A DNA stretch of 64,000 nucleotides from Vibrio fluvialis (GCF_900460245.1 NZ_UHIP01000001.1:496001-560000); one strand, 5' to 3'. Positions 12,284-22,452 are shown, counted from the first letter of the stretch. Numbers and translations are program-made. The notes: generated by a model from the letters alone, not told the origin.

Positions 12284-12308
12284 GCGCTGCTTCGGCAGCG
12301 CTTTTTTT
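12284..12308 (+). terminator. Terminator of aroF-tyrA
   Basis: The stem GCGCTGC/GCAGCGC with a TTCG tetraloop is followed by seven T, 17 bases after the tyrA stop. Confidence 0.95.
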
Positions 12309-12318
12309 CGCCTGTCAG

Positions 12319-12696
12319 TTACTCTGCTTCGCTGTCTCCTAAGTCGGCCAGATATTCCATCTCGCGATGCAGCAGACTATCACTACCCACATTGAGCTCG
12401 ACCAGACGTTTCAGATGACTGATGCTGTCGATGTCAATATGATCGATTTTTAGGCGCAGAATGCGTTCATCCTGACTGATCAGGCGCGCAGTCAGCGCGA
12501 TATTGATGTCGCTGTCGGGCAACAGAAAGGTGACATCGACCAGTCGGGCCGGATCTAAATCCGGTTCATCGACCGCCCAAAGCAGCAGTCCGTGCAAAGA
12601 CAAGTCCTGAATACAGGTCGCCAGCTGATAGTCTCCCTGAAAAAGGGTGGCCGGAGCCTGATAGATGATGCGGGAAAATCGGCGACGTTCAATCAT
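12319..12696 (-). CDS. PilZ-domain protein, probable c-di-GMP receptor
   Basis: A 125-residue single-domain protein. The two PilZ ligand motifs are present: an arginine-rich R4-R5-R6-F-S-R9 (RxxxR type) and D31-x-S33-x-x-G36 (DLSLHG). The rest reads as a beta-barrel domain. I recall a gene at this position in V. cholerae described as plzA, but that rests on memory of gene order. Output partner and role are unknown. The window also encodes c-di-GMP enzymes (MbaA and the GGDEF protein at 58694). Confidence 0.85.
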   Translation of the reverse strand: MIERRRFSRIIYQAPATLFQGDYQLATCIQDLSLHGLLLWAVDEPDLDPARLVDVTFLLPDSDINIALTARLISQDERILRLKIDHIDIDSISHLKRLVELNVGSDSLLHREMEYLADLGDSEAE

Positions 12697-12788
12697 AGCG
12701 TTCTCACTTTACTGGCTGGTCAAGCTTTTCAAGCATAGCAAACGTAGTGACATTACACCGAATGAGTGATCGCGAAACACGGCAATAA

Positions 12789-12812
12789 AAAAGGCCGCTT
12801 AAAGCGGCCTTT
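12789..12812 (-). terminator. Terminator of ettA
   Basis: AAAGGCCGCTT and AAGCGGCCTTT form an 11-bp stem. On the minus strand it is followed by a run of T (forward AAAAAA before the stem), placing it 19 bases beyond the ettA stop. Confidence 0.9.
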
Positions 12813-12830
12813 GAACATTCCGGGGTGGAA

Positions 12831-14498
12831 TTACTTAGAAATACGTTTGTATTTGATGCGGTGTGGTTCTGCCGCTTCAGGGCCAAGCGTTTTCTTCAGC
12901 CACTCCATGTATTCGCTGTAGTTACCTTCGTAGAAGTTAACCTGACCTTCATCACGGTAGTCAATGATGTGGGTCGCGATACGGTCGAGGAACCAACGGT
13001 CGTGCGAGATAACCATGGCACAGCCAGGGAACTCCAGCAGCGCTTCTTCCAGTGCACGCAGCGTTTCTACGTCCAGGTCGTTGGTTGGTTCATCGAGCAG
13101 CAGTACGTTGCCGCCAGCTTTCAGCAGTTTCGCCAGGTGCACACGGTTACGCTCACCCCCAGACAGTTCGCCGATCACTTTTTGTTGATCCGAACCTTTG
13201 AAGTTAAAGCGAGAGCAGTACGCACGCGCTGGAATTTCAAAGTTGTTGATCTTGATGATGTCTGCGCCTTCCGAGATCTCCTGGAACACGGTGTTCTTGT
13301 CGTTCATTGAATCACGGAACTGATCCACTGACGCCAGTTTGACGGTGTCACCCATTTCGATAGTGCCCGAATCGGGTTGCTCAACGCCGCTCAGCATCTT
13401 GAATAGTGTCGACTTACCTGCACCGTTGGCACCGATGATGCCGACAATCGCACCTTTTGGCATGTTGAATGACAGGTCATCGATCAGAACGCGGCCGTCA
13501 AATGACTTGCTCAGGTTCTTCACTTCGATCACTTTGTCACCCAGACGCTCGCCAGGCGGAATGAACAGTTCGTTAGTCTCGTTACGTTTCTGGTGATCCG
13601 TGCTTTGCAGTTCTTCAAAGCGAGCCATACGCGCTTTTGATTTTGCTTGGCGACCTTTAGGGTTTTTACGAACCCACTCGAGTTCTTTCTCAATGGTCTT
13701 TTGACGAGCGCTTTCTTGAGATGCTTCTTGTTGCAGACGCGCATCTTTTTGCTCTAGCCAAGAGGTGTAGTTACCTTGCCATGGAATACCTTCACCACGG
13801 TCAAGTTCCAGAATCCAGCCAGCAGCGTTGTCCAGGAAGTAACGGTCGTGCGTAATGGCCACAACAGTACCGGAGTAATCAACCAGGAAGCGTTCCAGCC
13901 AAGCCACGGATTCCGCATCCAGGTGGTTGGTTGGTTCGTCGAGCAACAGCATGTCTGGTTTTTCCAGCAACAGACGACAGATAGCGACACGGCGGCGTTC
14001 ACCACCTGACAGATGGGCAATTTTCTGATCCCATTCTGGCAGGCGCAGCGCGTTAGCTGCACGCTCCAGCGCGTTCTCCAGATTGTGGCCATCTTTCGCT
14101 TGGATCAGCGCTTCCAGATCGCCTTGCTCTTTAGCCAGTGCATCGAAGTCTGCACCGTCTTCGGCGTATGCCGCGTAGACTTCGTCCAGACGCTTCAGCG
14201 CGCCAGCCACATCAGAGACAGCTTCTTCAACCACTTCGCGAACGGTTTTTGATTCATCCAGCACAGGTTCCTGAGGCAGGTAACCTACTTTCAGACCTGG
14301 TTGTGGACGAGCTTCACCATCGATATCGGTGTCGATGCCCGCCATGATACGTAGCAGAGTCGATTTACCCGCACCGTTCAGACCCAAAACACCGATTTTT
14401 GCCCCTGGGAAGAAACTCAGGGAAATGTCTTTCAGAATTTGACGCTTAGGTGGCACAACTTTGCTCACCCGTGACATGGTATATACGTATTCAGCCAT
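12831..14498 (-). CDS. ettA: Energy-dependent translational throttle ABC-F protein
   Basis: A soluble 555-residue ABC-F ATPase that binds the ribosomal E site and gates entry into elongation according to ATP/ADP. Two ABC domains are seen: Walker A GLNGAGKST with signature LSGGERRRVAI and LLDEPTNHLD, then GANGAGKST with LSGGERNRVHLAKLL and LLDEPTNDLD. Between them is the charged linker (PtIM) region about residues 240-310, with the arm motif expected of EttA. Length equals E. coli EttA (555). It has its own promoter region, divergent from slt. Confidence 0.97.
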   Translation of the reverse strand: MAEYVYTMSRVSKVVPPKRQILKDISLSFFPGAKIGVLGLNGAGKSTLLRIMAGIDTDIDGEARPQPGLKVGYLPQEPVLDESKTVREVVEEAVSDVAGALKRLDEVYAAYAEDGADFDALAKEQGDLEALIQAKDGHNLENALERAANALRLPEWDQKIAHLSGGERRRVAICRLLLEKPDMLLLDEPTNHLDAESVAWLERFLVDYSGTVVAITHDRYFLDNAAGWILELDRGEGIPWQGNYTSWLEQKDARLQQEASQESARQKTIEKELEWVRKNPKGRQAKSKARMARFEELQSTDHQKRNETNELFIPPGERLGDKVIEVKNLSKSFDGRVLIDDLSFNMPKGAIVGIIGANGAGKSTLFKMLSGVEQPDSGTIEMGDTVKLASVDQFRDSMNDKNTVFQEISEGADIIKINNFEIPARAYCSRFNFKGSDQQKVIGELSGGERNRVHLAKLLKAGGNVLLLDEPTNDLDVETLRALEEALLEFPGCAMVISHDRWFLDRIATHIIDYRDEGQVNFYEGNYSEYMEWLKKTLGPEAAEPHRIKYKRISK

Positions 14499-14755
14499 TG
14501 CCGATCGTTCCTAATCTTTCCAACAGAATAAAGTCGACATTCTATACTAAAGCAATGCCATTTGTTACTAGGGCCAGCGCTTTTCCAGCGTAAATGATGT
14601 AGCACTCAAATAGTGAATACTTACTTTGCAACCTATGCTGGCTTTTTATTCTCTGTCTCATTATTTACATCAAGTTTACATCTGGCTGCTTTACATTTAG
14701 CGCTAGAATTAGCGTAATGAACGTCGGTTAATTTAGCTTTAAAGGAATAAGAGCC

Positions 14756-16702
14756 ATGACGCTTTGGTGGGTTTCAAAGCCGCATCGTCTTGTATCGTCA
14801 ATGTTGATGTTCAGTTCATTGATCAGCGGCACAGCGTTTTCGAGCTCTTTGGATCTGGATGCTCAACGTGATCTCTACGATCAGGCCCAGCAATGGCTTG
14901 ACGATAAAAATGTCGACGCGTTTAAAAAGAATCGGCGCAAGATCGCCGACTATCCATTAACGCCTTACCTCGACTATCGCAGTTTTCTGATTGATCTCGG
15001 CTCCAAACCGCCCATCGCGGTGCGGGCGTTTATCGATACGCATGACGATTTCCCCTTTTCCAACCGCATCAGCGCCCCATATCTGGATGCATTGGCGAAG
15101 CAGGAGAAGTGGGGAACCTTGTTGCAATTCTCTCCCAATGAACCCAATGGTGAGACGTACCGCTGTTATTACTACAACGCCAAACTGCAAACAGGCAAAC
15201 GTGCCGAAGCGTATGCGGGCGCGAAACGTTTGTGGCTCAGTGGTGGCAGTGTCGCGGATGCGTGTGACCCGCTGTTTGATGCCTGGGATAAACAGGGCGG
15301 TTTAACGGATGCTCTGGTCTTAGAGCGTATGGTGCTCGCGTTTGAAGGTCGCAACCGGGCGCTGATGAAATATTTGGTGAAAAAACTTGATAGTAAAGCC
15401 AGCGCTAACATCGCGCAGGAGATGATCGATCTATACGACAAGCCAGAAACCGTGGTGGCTTTTGCTCAGCGGCATCCGAAAGATGCGCTGGCGCACCGAC
15501 AGGCAGAACTGGCACTGGAAAAGCTGGCACGTATTGATGTGCTGAAAGCGCAGAGTCTGCTGGCCAATGTGGTCAACGCTCAGCGCTGGAGTGCCTCGCA
15601 ACAGGCGCGCAGTGGTCAGTATATTGCGCGGCGAATGATGGATGTCGAGCCGCTTGAACTTCGCCAATGGCGTGATGGTGTGATTGCTGGCAGTGAGAAC
15701 GTTGATTTGATTGAAACCCGCATCCGTGTGGCGCTACGCAATCTCGATTGGCAGGGTGTTGCTGATTGGATTGGCCAGTTACCGAACACGGAGCAAGCGA
15801 CGACACGTTGGCAATACTGGCTCGGGCGCAGTGAAATGGCGCTGGGGCAACAAGACGCGGGAGCAAAACGGTTGCAGGCGATTTTGGGCGAGCGCAATTT
15901 CTACAGTGTCGCAGCCGCCAAAGCGGTGCAGCAGTCGGTGAAGTATCCGGTTTCGACGCTGGAGCTTGATCAAAACAAAGTACAGCCATATCAGACTTCG
16001 CTGGTGAGAATTCAGGAGCTGATCGATCGTGACAAAATTGCCGCGGCGAAAAGTGAATGGAGCTGGCTGCTGAGCCGCGTCAGCCTGGCAGAAAAAGAGA
16101 TGCTGGCAGCGTATGCCGCAAGCAAGAGCTGGCATCACCTGACAGTCACCGCATCGATTTCAGCGCGCATGTGGGACAATATGGCGCTGCGCTTTCCGAT
16201 GGCACACCAGTGGTGGTTTAACTTCTATGGCGAAAAGCACGGCATTGACCCGATCATGCTAATGTCGCTTGCCCGTCAGGAGAGTGCAATGGATAGCGAA
16301 GCCCGTTCGCCTGTGGGCGCGCGCGGTATCATGCAAATCATGCCAGCCACGGCGCGTTATACGGCGAAGAAGTATCAGCTCAGCTACGATAACGCGGACG
16401 ATTTGTATCAGGTGGGCAAGAACATTGAAATCGGCAGTCACTATCTCAACAGCTTGTTGGAAAAGTACGACAACAACCGTATCTTTGCGTTTGCCGCCTA
16501 CAACGCCGGCCCGCAGCGGGTTGACCGCTGGCGTAAAGAAACGGATGGCAAACTGGATGCTTACGCGTTCATTGAAGCCATACCGTTTTCCGAAACGCGT
16601 GGCTATGTGCAGAACATTCTGATGTTTGAAACTTACTATCGGGACCTGATGGGAGTCGATGGTGCGTTTTTAAATGAGCATGAGGTTAAGACAAAATATT
16701 GA
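14756..16702 (+). CDS. slt: Soluble lytic murein transglycosylase
   Basis: A periplasmic enzyme of 648 residues that cuts the MurNAc-GlcNAc bond to give 1,6-anhydro ends, feeding the recycling enzymes encoded earlier in the window. It has an N-terminal signal sequence (hydrophobic stretch up to about residue 32), a long alpha-helical ring domain, and a C-terminal SLT domain with ARQESAMDSEARSPVGARG (catalytic Glu), GIMQIMPATA and FAAYNAGPQRVDRW. AAAGGA precedes the ATG. The trpR promoter overlaps its 3' end, the same slt-trpR order as in E. coli. Confidence 0.95.
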   Translation: MTLWWVSKPHRLVSSMLMFSSLISGTAFSSSLDLDAQRDLYDQAQQWLDDKNVDAFKKNRRKIADYPLTPYLDYRSFLIDLGSKPPIAVRAFIDTHDDFPFSNRISAPYLDALAKQEKWGTLLQFSPNEPNGETYRCYYYNAKLQTGKRAEAYAGAKRLWLSGGSVADACDPLFDAWDKQGGLTDALVLERMVLAFEGRNRALMKYLVKKLDSKASANIAQEMIDLYDKPETVVAFAQRHPKDALAHRQAELALEKLARIDVLKAQSLLANVVNAQRWSASQQARSGQYIARRMMDVEPLELRQWRDGVIAGSENVDLIETRIRVALRNLDWQGVADWIGQLPNTEQATTRWQYWLGRSEMALGQQDAGAKRLQAILGERNFYSVAAAKAVQQSVKYPVSTLELDQNKVQPYQTSLVRIQELIDRDKIAAAKSEWSWLLSRVSLAEKEMLAAYAASKSWHHLTVTASISARMWDNMALRFPMAHQWWFNFYGEKHGIDPIMLMSLARQESAMDSEARSPVGARGIMQIMPATARYTAKKYQLSYDNADDLYQVGKNIEIGSHYLNSLLEKYDNNRIFAFAAYNAGPQRVDRWRKETDGKLDAYAFIEAIPFSETRGYVQNILMFETYYRDLMGVDGAFLNEHEVKTKY

Positions 16703-16755
16703 TTCCGCTTGAGTGATCTCTACAATAGAGGGCATGTATCACTCAACGAGTACAA
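16699..16755 (+). promoter_or_regulatory. trpR promoter and TrpR operator
   Basis: TTGATT (16699-16704) and TACAAT (16721-16726), 16 bases apart, form a promoter that starts inside the slt stop codon. Just downstream, ACTC-AAC-GAGT (16741-16751) within a wider sequence ending CGAGTACAA (16747-16755) matches the right half of the E. coli trpR operator as I recall it. TrpR with tryptophan would therefore repress its own gene. The ribosome site before ATG 16758 is weak, with only GAG visible. Confidence 0.7.
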
Positions 16756-16757
16756 TC

Positions 16758-17051
16758 ATGTCACAACAACCTGAGTACAGTGACTGGTCGCAGCTGATGA
16801 CATTAGTAAAACAAGCCGCAGACCAAGGGCAGCATGAGATGCTGTTAACGATGTTAATGACCCCGGACGAGCGCGAAGCGCTGGTGGCCAGGGTCAATAT
16901 TCTCTGCGAACTGTTAAAAGGCGAGATGTCACAGCGCCAGGTGAGTCAGATGCTGGGCGTGGGTATCGCGACGATTACTCGGGGCTCAAATGAGTTGAAG
17001 TCGCGCTCCGACAGCGACAGAGAAACGTTGAGTCAGTTGATTCTGAAATAA
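16758..17051 (+). CDS. trpR: Trp operon repressor
   Basis: A 97-residue all-helical DNA-binding repressor that uses L-tryptophan as co-repressor. LMTPDEREALVARVNILCELLKGEMSQRQVSQMLGVGIATITRGSN contains the tryptophan-binding Arg and the helix-turn-helix. I chose ATG 16758 (MSQQPEYSDW) rather than an open frame 45 bases further up, because the longer version would be translated through the operator and lacks family similarity. A second TrpR operator appears before the NSS transporter at 60367. Confidence 0.95.
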   Translation: MSQQPEYSDWSQLMTLVKQAADQGQHEMLLTMLMTPDEREALVARVNILCELLKGEMSQRQVSQMLGVGIATITRGSNELKSRSDSDRETLSQLILK

Positions 17052-17053
17052 GT

Positions 17054-17080
17054 AAAGCCAGCCTTCGGGCTGGCTTTATT
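17054..17080 (+). terminator. Terminator of trpR
   Basis: The stem AAAGCCAGCC/GGCTGGCTTT with a TTCG loop begins 2 bases after the trpR stop and ends in TTTATT. It also faces the end of the convergent yjjX. Confidence 0.85.
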
Positions 17081-17102
17081 GTCTTGGTTCCCCGTCAATT
17101 TT

Positions 17103-17630
17103 CTACAGATTGTTCGGGAAATGTTCTGGGTTGGTAAACGGGATCAGCGCCAGAATCAAAGCCTGATGGTAAACCGAGCTGCGGGTCAGGTGGTGCTGTG
17201 TCAGCAAACCAATCGCGCCGCCTTTCTGTTTGATGTTATCGGTGCCGAACACTTCGTCCATCACGTCGCCGAGCTCGTTGGCATCCGCCAGTTTGCTTAG
17301 GACTTCAGGTGGCAGCATCAGGCTGGCCGAGCGTGATTCACCGCGTTGTGTGGCCGATTCAATGATCATCCAGGCAAACGTCACGTCGCCATCAATACCC
17401 GCTTCTAAACCGACATAAAAATCGCCATCGGTAATACTCTGCTTGGCATTGCGGACGCGGTTGAGAGCGCCGAGCTTAGTCTCATGATCGCTCATGGGCT
17501 GATCGGCCACTTCGCTGGGTACGCTCACCCCCTGAAAAACATAGTGGTAATCAGGGAATACGGTTGAAAAAGCACTTTCCACTGCACGGATTTTGGCAGG
17601 GTTAAGAGAAGCAATGATCACCTTTTTCAT
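17103..17630 (-). CDS. yjjX: Inosine/xanthosine triphosphatase
   Basis: A 175-residue NTPase of the YjjX family that removes non-canonical ITP and XTP from the nucleotide pool. The start [21 protein letters not shown] is typical, with VGLEAGIDG and the downstream AWMIIES segment. I put the start at 17630 since the family begins with this strand-loop; the frame remains open 45 bases upstream only because it runs through the mbaA tail. It overlaps the mbaA 3' end by 29 bases, and its ribosome site is poor, so it may rely on translation of mbaA. Confidence 0.92.
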   Translation of the reverse strand: MKKVIIASLNPAKIRAVESAFSTVFPDYHYVFQGVSVPSEVADQPMSDHETKLGALNRVRNAKQSITDGDFYVGLEAGIDGDVTFAWMIIESATQRGESRSASLMLPPEVLSKLADANELGDVMDEVFGTDNIKQKGGAIGLLTQHHLTRSSVYHQALILALIPFTNPEHFPNNL

Positions 17631-19950
17631 AGAGTTCTGTAATCTCGTATTGTTGCTGCCACGCTCGCACTTCACTCAGCGACATCGGCTTGCCAAAGAA
17701 GAAACCTTGCATGTAGTCGCATCGATAGCTGGCGAGCCACTGATGCATCTCTTCGCTTTCAATACCTTCCGCCGTCACTTTCATGCGTTGCGAATGGCAT
17801 AGGTCGATGAGTGGCTTGATGACTTTCTGTTTGTTGGTGGCGATCAGTGTATCTAAAAACGCCCGATCAAACTTAATTTTGTGCACTGGATACTGCACCA
17901 GTTGGGCAATAGAAGTGTAGCCAGAGCCAAAATCGTCAATCGTGAGGCCATACCCCATGCGCGACAGTTCATGCAAAAGAGAGAAGCTTTTGGAGTCGGC
18001 GGCAAAGGTTTCGGTAATTTCAAAATCGACCCAACGCGGCGTGACTTGGTGCAATTGAGCCTGCTGGTGGATAAACTGCGCCAAATGCTGAGAGTCGAGT
18101 TCTGCCGACGACAGGTTAATCGAAATCTGCACAGGCTGGGTAAACAGATTGCGTAAAGTATTGAGCTCGGCAAAGGCAGATTCAACCACCCAGCGGTCGA
18201 TTAGGCCAAACAATCCGGTCTGTTCAGCAATCGGAATAAATTCATCCGGCGATACTTCGCCCAGTTGCTCGGATTCCCAACGCAAGAGCACTTCAAATCC
18301 GGCCACTTTATGCCCGGAGCAGGTGAAATAAGGCTGATAGACCAGACTGAATTCCTGGTCAAAGTTGCCCAGTCGCAGCGCCCGTTCAATATTGTTGCGT
18401 CGCTGAACAATCTCATCGAGCTGCTGTGAATAGTGCGCGATCTGGTTTTTACCTGCGTTCTTAGCCTGATACATCGCAGTATCGGCATTGAGTAACAATT
18501 TCTCGATATGATCGCCATCTTCCGGATAGGTCGCGATACCGATACTGGCGGTGATCGGGAAATGCCCCAAAGGCGAGTCGTCGTGTTTTTGAATCGGATC
18601 GAGCAGGCGCTGGGCAAACTGATTGGCATTGTCATTTTTACGGTTGGGAGCGCAGAGCAGAATAGCAAACTCATCGCCGGAAAGGCGGGCAGCCAGACTG
18701 TAGGTGAAGTCCCGCAGTTTGAACTCCTCGCATAACCGGCGCACGTGATCGGCGAAGCTGACCAACAACGAATCACCAATCTGATGACCGTATTTGTCGT
18801 TCACATATTTGAAGTTGTCGAGGTCGATATACAGCACCCAGATATGGCTGTTGCGCGGCGTTTCCTGCAAGGTGCGTTCGGCCTGAACCTGAAACTGACG
18901 ACGGTTTGCCAGCTTGGTCAGGTGATCATATTCGGCAAGCGTCTTGGTACGCTGATAGGTGGTATCAAGCTCGGTGTACATCGCGTAGAAGCGCGAAGAA
19001 AGACGACTGAGTTCATCACTGCCGTTGAGAATTTCGATATTTTTGCGTTGTTTGTTTTCGACTTCCTGAAGCTGCTTATCGAGGCGCAAAATCGGGTTAA
19101 TCATGTACTTATAGAGCAGAATCAGCAGCAACAGCACCGTGATGAGTGCCGACATACCAAAAGAGAGAGTCAGTTCTTTGTATATCTGATCCAGATGGGT
19201 ACGCAGTAACATCGGCGCCGGGTCGAGAATCGCATACATACCGGGTTGCAGTTCAACACTTTGAGTCAGTTTTTGCGGATTTTCCGGAGGATGATCCTGA
19301 AAGAAAATCTGGCTTCGGTTGTCGAACTCAATCTGCTGACGCAGGGCGTTGAACTTATCCAATACGACATACACTACAATAAAGAACACTTCATTGCGGT
19401 TATAACTCAGCGGCGTTTGCAGGGTTTTGGTATCAAGGGCGTCGTAGCGAACCAAAATGCCTTCACCTGCGGAGTTTTCGGTGTAGCTGATGTCGGAAGT
19501 TTTACCGGTCTGATTAAAGCGCTGGTCGACGAACTGTTTCACCAACGGATCCATTTGTGCAAACGGGTCGTAGCTGTTTTCCGCGTAATACAGGATCTTG
19601 CGGTTACCATCGAGAATGGAGAGCGCGACGTACTGGGAATCGTTCGGTTGCAGAATACTGATGGTTTCGTGCAGGTTATCCACCAGTTCCAGTTCGCGAT
19701 AGGGATTGTGTTCGTAATAGAAATAGTGGCGAATGATGTCGCTTTTGGCGAGGGTGAACGAATAGCTATTGACCAGAGCGCTGGTTTGTCTGAAATGGCT
19801 GGCCAGTTTCTCCATATTTAGCTGCAGGTAGCTATCGGTCTTTTTAAGCAGTGCGTCTTTCTGACTGCTGTAAATAATATAGCTGGACGCTGCTGCACTG
19901 AGCAGAATCACCGGAGCAATCAGCAGAAGAATTCTATGGTTGAGCTTCAT
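17602..19950 (-). CDS. mbaA: Membrane GGDEF-EAL c-di-GMP enzyme MbaA
   Basis: A 782-residue inner-membrane protein with one membrane segment near residues 7-27, a large periplasmic sensor part, a second membrane segment near 255-275, a HAMP-like linker, a GGDEF domain (degenerate SGDEF at 424-428) and an EAL domain (EVLLR at 553-557). V. cholerae MbaA, as I recall, has these same SGDEF and EVLLR motifs and is switched between synthase and phosphodiesterase by NspS. The nspS gene lies immediately upstream, overlapping by 17 bases. Role: control of biofilm by polyamines. Confidence 0.92.
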   Translation of the reverse strand: MKLNHRILLLIAPVILLSAAASSYIIYSSQKDALLKKTDSYLQLNMEKLASHFRQTSALVNSYSFTLAKSDIIRHYFYYEHNPYRELELVDNLHETISILQPNDSQYVALSILDGNRKILYYAENSYDPFAQMDPLVKQFVDQRFNQTGKTSDISYTENSAGEGILVRYDALDTKTLQTPLSYNRNEVFFIVVYVVLDKFNALRQQIEFDNRSQIFFQDHPPENPQKLTQSVELQPGMYAILDPAPMLLRTHLDQIYKELTLSFGMSALITVLLLLILLYKYMINPILRLDKQLQEVENKQRKNIEILNGSDELSRLSSRFYAMYTELDTTYQRTKTLAEYDHLTKLANRRQFQVQAERTLQETPRNSHIWVLYIDLDNFKYVNDKYGHQIGDSLLVSFADHVRRLCEEFKLRDFTYSLAARLSGDEFAILLCAPNRKNDNANQFAQRLLDPIQKHDDSPLGHFPITASIGIATYPEDGDHIEKLLLNADTAMYQAKNAGKNQIAHYSQQLDEIVQRRNNIERALRLGNFDQEFSLVYQPYFTCSGHKVAGFEVLLRWESEQLGEVSPDEFIPIAEQTGLFGLIDRWVVESAFAELNTLRNLFTQPVQISINLSSAELDSQHLAQFIHQQAQLHQVTPRWVDFEITETFAADSKSFSLLHELSRMGYGLTIDDFGSGYTSIAQLVQYPVHKIKFDRAFLDTLIATNKQKVIKPLIDLCHSQRMKVTAEGIESEEMHQWLASYRCDYMQGFFFGKPMSLSEVRAWQQQYEITELYEKGDHCFS

Positions 19951-20980
19951 GTTGGTTGATCACACTGTTAATTATTTTAGCTCTGACGTTTAGGTTGCCC
20001 GGTGAAATCTCGCTGTCAATGATGCCCCGGTCAATCAAGTAGGGTGAGGGAAACAGGCTTGAGTCGTTGCGATACTCTTCCGTCATCAATGAGATGGCAC
20101 TCAGGTTGGGCGTAGCGGCTTGTATATCTTCGGCGTTCATGGCTGCGATTTCAGGCAGCATCAGGAAATCAAGAAACGCTTTGGCCTCCTGTTTGTTCAC
20201 GGAATGACTGTTGACTGCCATGCAGTCTACCCACAGGTAAGGTCGCCCTTCCGGCAGGCTAAAGCCCCAGTCATCGTTTTCATAGAAGCGGTTTAACGAG
20301 TATTGGTCGCCACTGTACGCCAATGCCATATATAAGTTATCAGTTTTGGCATGGCTTCGAACGTAACTTAATGCATATTCGTAGGTCAAGATATTTGGGT
20401 TGGATTGTTCAAGTGCCTGATAAGCCGCTTTCAATGCCTCCACTGATTCGGTGATCGGCGAGTATCCGAGGGTATAGAGAGCGGGTAGCAAAGTTTCGAC
20501 GCTGTCAGAAATCAGCCCGACATGGCCTTTCATATCATCACTGATATTGACCAGTTGCGACCATTGAGTCGGCGGTGCCGGCAATTTGCTTTTGCGATAA
20601 GCAATGCCTACATAGCCCCAAAAATAGGGGACGGCATGAGAGCCGCACGCCTGGTTCCATTTCTCGGCATTATTGTTGCGATGGGGCAAAGTCGAGAGAT
20701 CTTCAAACACATCCTGGCGAGAGAAGATGTGTGCGGAGACATTATCCAGCACCACAATATCAAACGGCAGTTGAATACTTTTCAGCATCAACAGGCTGCG
20801 TTCATCGTCGTTATCGAAGTGATACAGATGAATCGCGCTATCAGGATTGGCTTGGTTCCAGGCGTCAATGACCCGTGGTGAAAGGGTATCTTCCCACAAG
20901 TAAACATTGAGTTCGGAACTCTTGACGGGCACCGACAGGAGACTGAGCCCTAACAGTGCCGAGAGAATAGTTTTTGTCAT
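19934..20980 (-). CDS. nspS: Periplasmic norspermidine/spermidine sensor NspS
   Basis: A 348-residue PotD-like periplasmic binding protein with a signal peptide (MTKTILSALLGLSLLSVPVKS). The mature start ELNVYLWEDTLSPRVIDAW is typical of polyamine binders, with later YFWGYVGIAYRKSKLP and LAYSGDQYSLNRF. No ABC transporter genes accompany it; instead it is followed by mbaA with a 17-base overlap, which fits a sensor rather than an uptake role. In V. cholerae the homologue binds norspermidine and spermidine and signals through MbaA. Confidence 0.9.
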   Translation of the reverse strand: MTKTILSALLGLSLLSVPVKSSELNVYLWEDTLSPRVIDAWNQANPDSAIHLYHFDNDDERSLLMLKSIQLPFDIVVLDNVSAHIFSRQDVFEDLSTLPHRNNNAEKWNQACGSHAVPYFWGYVGIAYRKSKLPAPPTQWSQLVNISDDMKGHVGLISDSVETLLPALYTLGYSPITESVEALKAAYQALEQSNPNILTYEYALSYVRSHAKTDNLYMALAYSGDQYSLNRFYENDDWGFSLPEGRPYLWVDCMAVNSHSVNKQEAKAFLDFLMLPEIAAMNAEDIQAATPNLSAISLMTEEYRNDSSLFPSPYLIDRGIIDSEISPGNLNVRAKIINSVINQHEAQP

Positions 20981-21151
20981 CCGTTTGAGTTCGTCCGGCC
21001 ACTACCGGAACGATATCCTTGTTCTGCGACACTCAAATGCGACGAACGTATCCGCCGGCAGTGCACTTATGACCACTCGTTAAATTTGCAGTGGTCATTA
21101 TAGGGATTGGATATGCAACTACCAGCGTTTGCAGCGAAATGTATGATTCAG

Positions 21152-22333
21152 TTATCGTTCAGCAAGCTTAACCTGAGTCGGCTTCACATTTTCGCTTGGA
21201 TAACAGCCCAGCACTTTGAGGTGACGAGTCAGGCGCGTCAGTTCAACCAGAGCCTGCTGCATCTCTTCGGAATCCAGATGTGCCTCCAGATCGACGTAAA
21301 ACATCTCTTCCCATGGGTTCCCCATGATTGGGCGTGATTCCAGCTTAGTCATGTTGATGCCGTAACGTTGCAGCACTAACAGCGTGGAGACCAATGAGCC
21401 CGCTTCTTGCGAGGTGGACATGATTAGCGTGGTTTTAGCCGGGATTTGCGGTGAGACTTCAACCGGTTTGCGCGCGACCACAATAAAGCGGGTATGGTTT
21501 TCGGTCTGATTGGCGATGTTGCCCTGAATGGCTTGCAGGCCGTAAAGTTTACCGCTTGATGCATTGCCAATCGCAGCAACATCTGTGCGATTCAGTTCCT
21601 GTACTTTCTTCATTGCATCGGCCGTACTCGCGCAAGTTTCCAGCTTGACGCCTTTCAGGCGGCTTAGGAATTCGCTGCATTGCTGATGTGGCTGTGGGTG
21701 TGAATACAACACTTTGAGGTCTTCCAGGCGAATGTCTTTCGTCGCAACCAGGCAGTGCTCAATCGGCTGAGTGATTTCACCGACAATGTACAGCGTGGTG
21801 TGTTGCAGAAGGTCGTACACTTCGTTGATTGAACCGGAACTGGTATTTTCAATCGGCAGTACGCCGTAGTCGGCATGGCCGGACTCTACGGTTCGGGTGA
21901 CTTCTTTGAACTGCTCACAGTTGAGTTCAATCAGCTCGGTATTTTTGCGGCTGAAGTATTCACGAGTGGCCAGATGTGAGTAGGAGCCTTTAGAGCCAAG
22001 AAACGCCACACGAGCCAATGGTTTGCGACTTTGTGGGTTAGCCAGATTCTGTAAGTAAGCCTGCTGCAGGAGAACCGAATCTTCAATGATGGTGTGGAAT
22101 AGTTTGGTGATGTACTGAGCATCAAGCTGGTATTTGTCTTTACCCGCGTGGATCAGTTTGACAAGCAGTTGCTGCTCGCGTGCGGCGTCGCGCACGGGTT
22201 TGGATGTTTCGACTTTGCTCTTTGCTACTTCAATGCTGAGTTTACGGCGCTCTGAGAACAGGCTCAGCAGTTGGTCATCAAGTTCATTTAAGCGCAATCG
22301 AATCTCTTCGAGCGAGTACTGTTTGTCTGTCAT
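21152..22333 (-). CDS. pheA: Bifunctional chorismate mutase/prephenate dehydratase
   Basis: A 393-residue P-protein that makes phenylpyruvate from chorismate for phenylalanine. The N-terminal AroQ mutase (about 5-95) is followed by the dehydratase (FLGSKGSYSHLATREYF, IENTSSGSINEVYDLL) and a C-terminal ACT domain with the ESRP motif (KLESRPIMGNPWEEMFYVD) that binds phenylalanine for feedback. It is preceded by a Phe-rich leader peptide and attenuator. Length is close to E. coli PheA (386). Confidence 0.97.
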   Translation of the reverse strand: MTDKQYSLEEIRLRLNELDDQLLSLFSERRKLSIEVAKSKVETSKPVRDAAREQQLLVKLIHAGKDKYQLDAQYITKLFHTIIEDSVLLQQAYLQNLANPQSRKPLARVAFLGSKGSYSHLATREYFSRKNTELIELNCEQFKEVTRTVESGHADYGVLPIENTSSGSINEVYDLLQHTTLYIVGEITQPIEHCLVATKDIRLEDLKVLYSHPQPHQQCSEFLSRLKGVKLETCASTADAMKKVQELNRTDVAAIGNASSGKLYGLQAIQGNIANQTENHTRFIVVARKPVEVSPQIPAKTTLIMSTSQEAGSLVSTLLVLQRYGINMTKLESRPIMGNPWEEMFYVDLEAHLDSEEMQQALVELTRLTRHLKVLGCYPSENVKPTQVKLAER

Positions 22334-22348
22334 GCAAATTATCCTTAT

Positions 22349-22452
22349 AAAAAAACCTCCCAGTGGGAGGCTTTCTGTTCGTTTTTGACTTTTCTTTCGT
22401 AAACGAGCACGCCCCCAAGGTTATTGGAGAAAAAAGAAGTCAAAAAAGAACA
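22349..22452 (-). promoter_or_regulatory. pheA transcription attenuator
   Basis: On the minus strand the terminator is CCTCCC-ACT-GGGAGG (22356-22370) followed by seven T. Two competing structures are visible. The Phe-codon segment (about 22431-22452) is complementary over some 17 bases to the segment at about 22375-22398, and GGGGGC just after the leader stop (22409-22414) can pair with GCCTCC of the terminator arm as an antiterminator. A ribosome stalled on Phe codons would free the GGGGGC segment and let transcription continue, the classical scheme. Confidence 0.88.
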
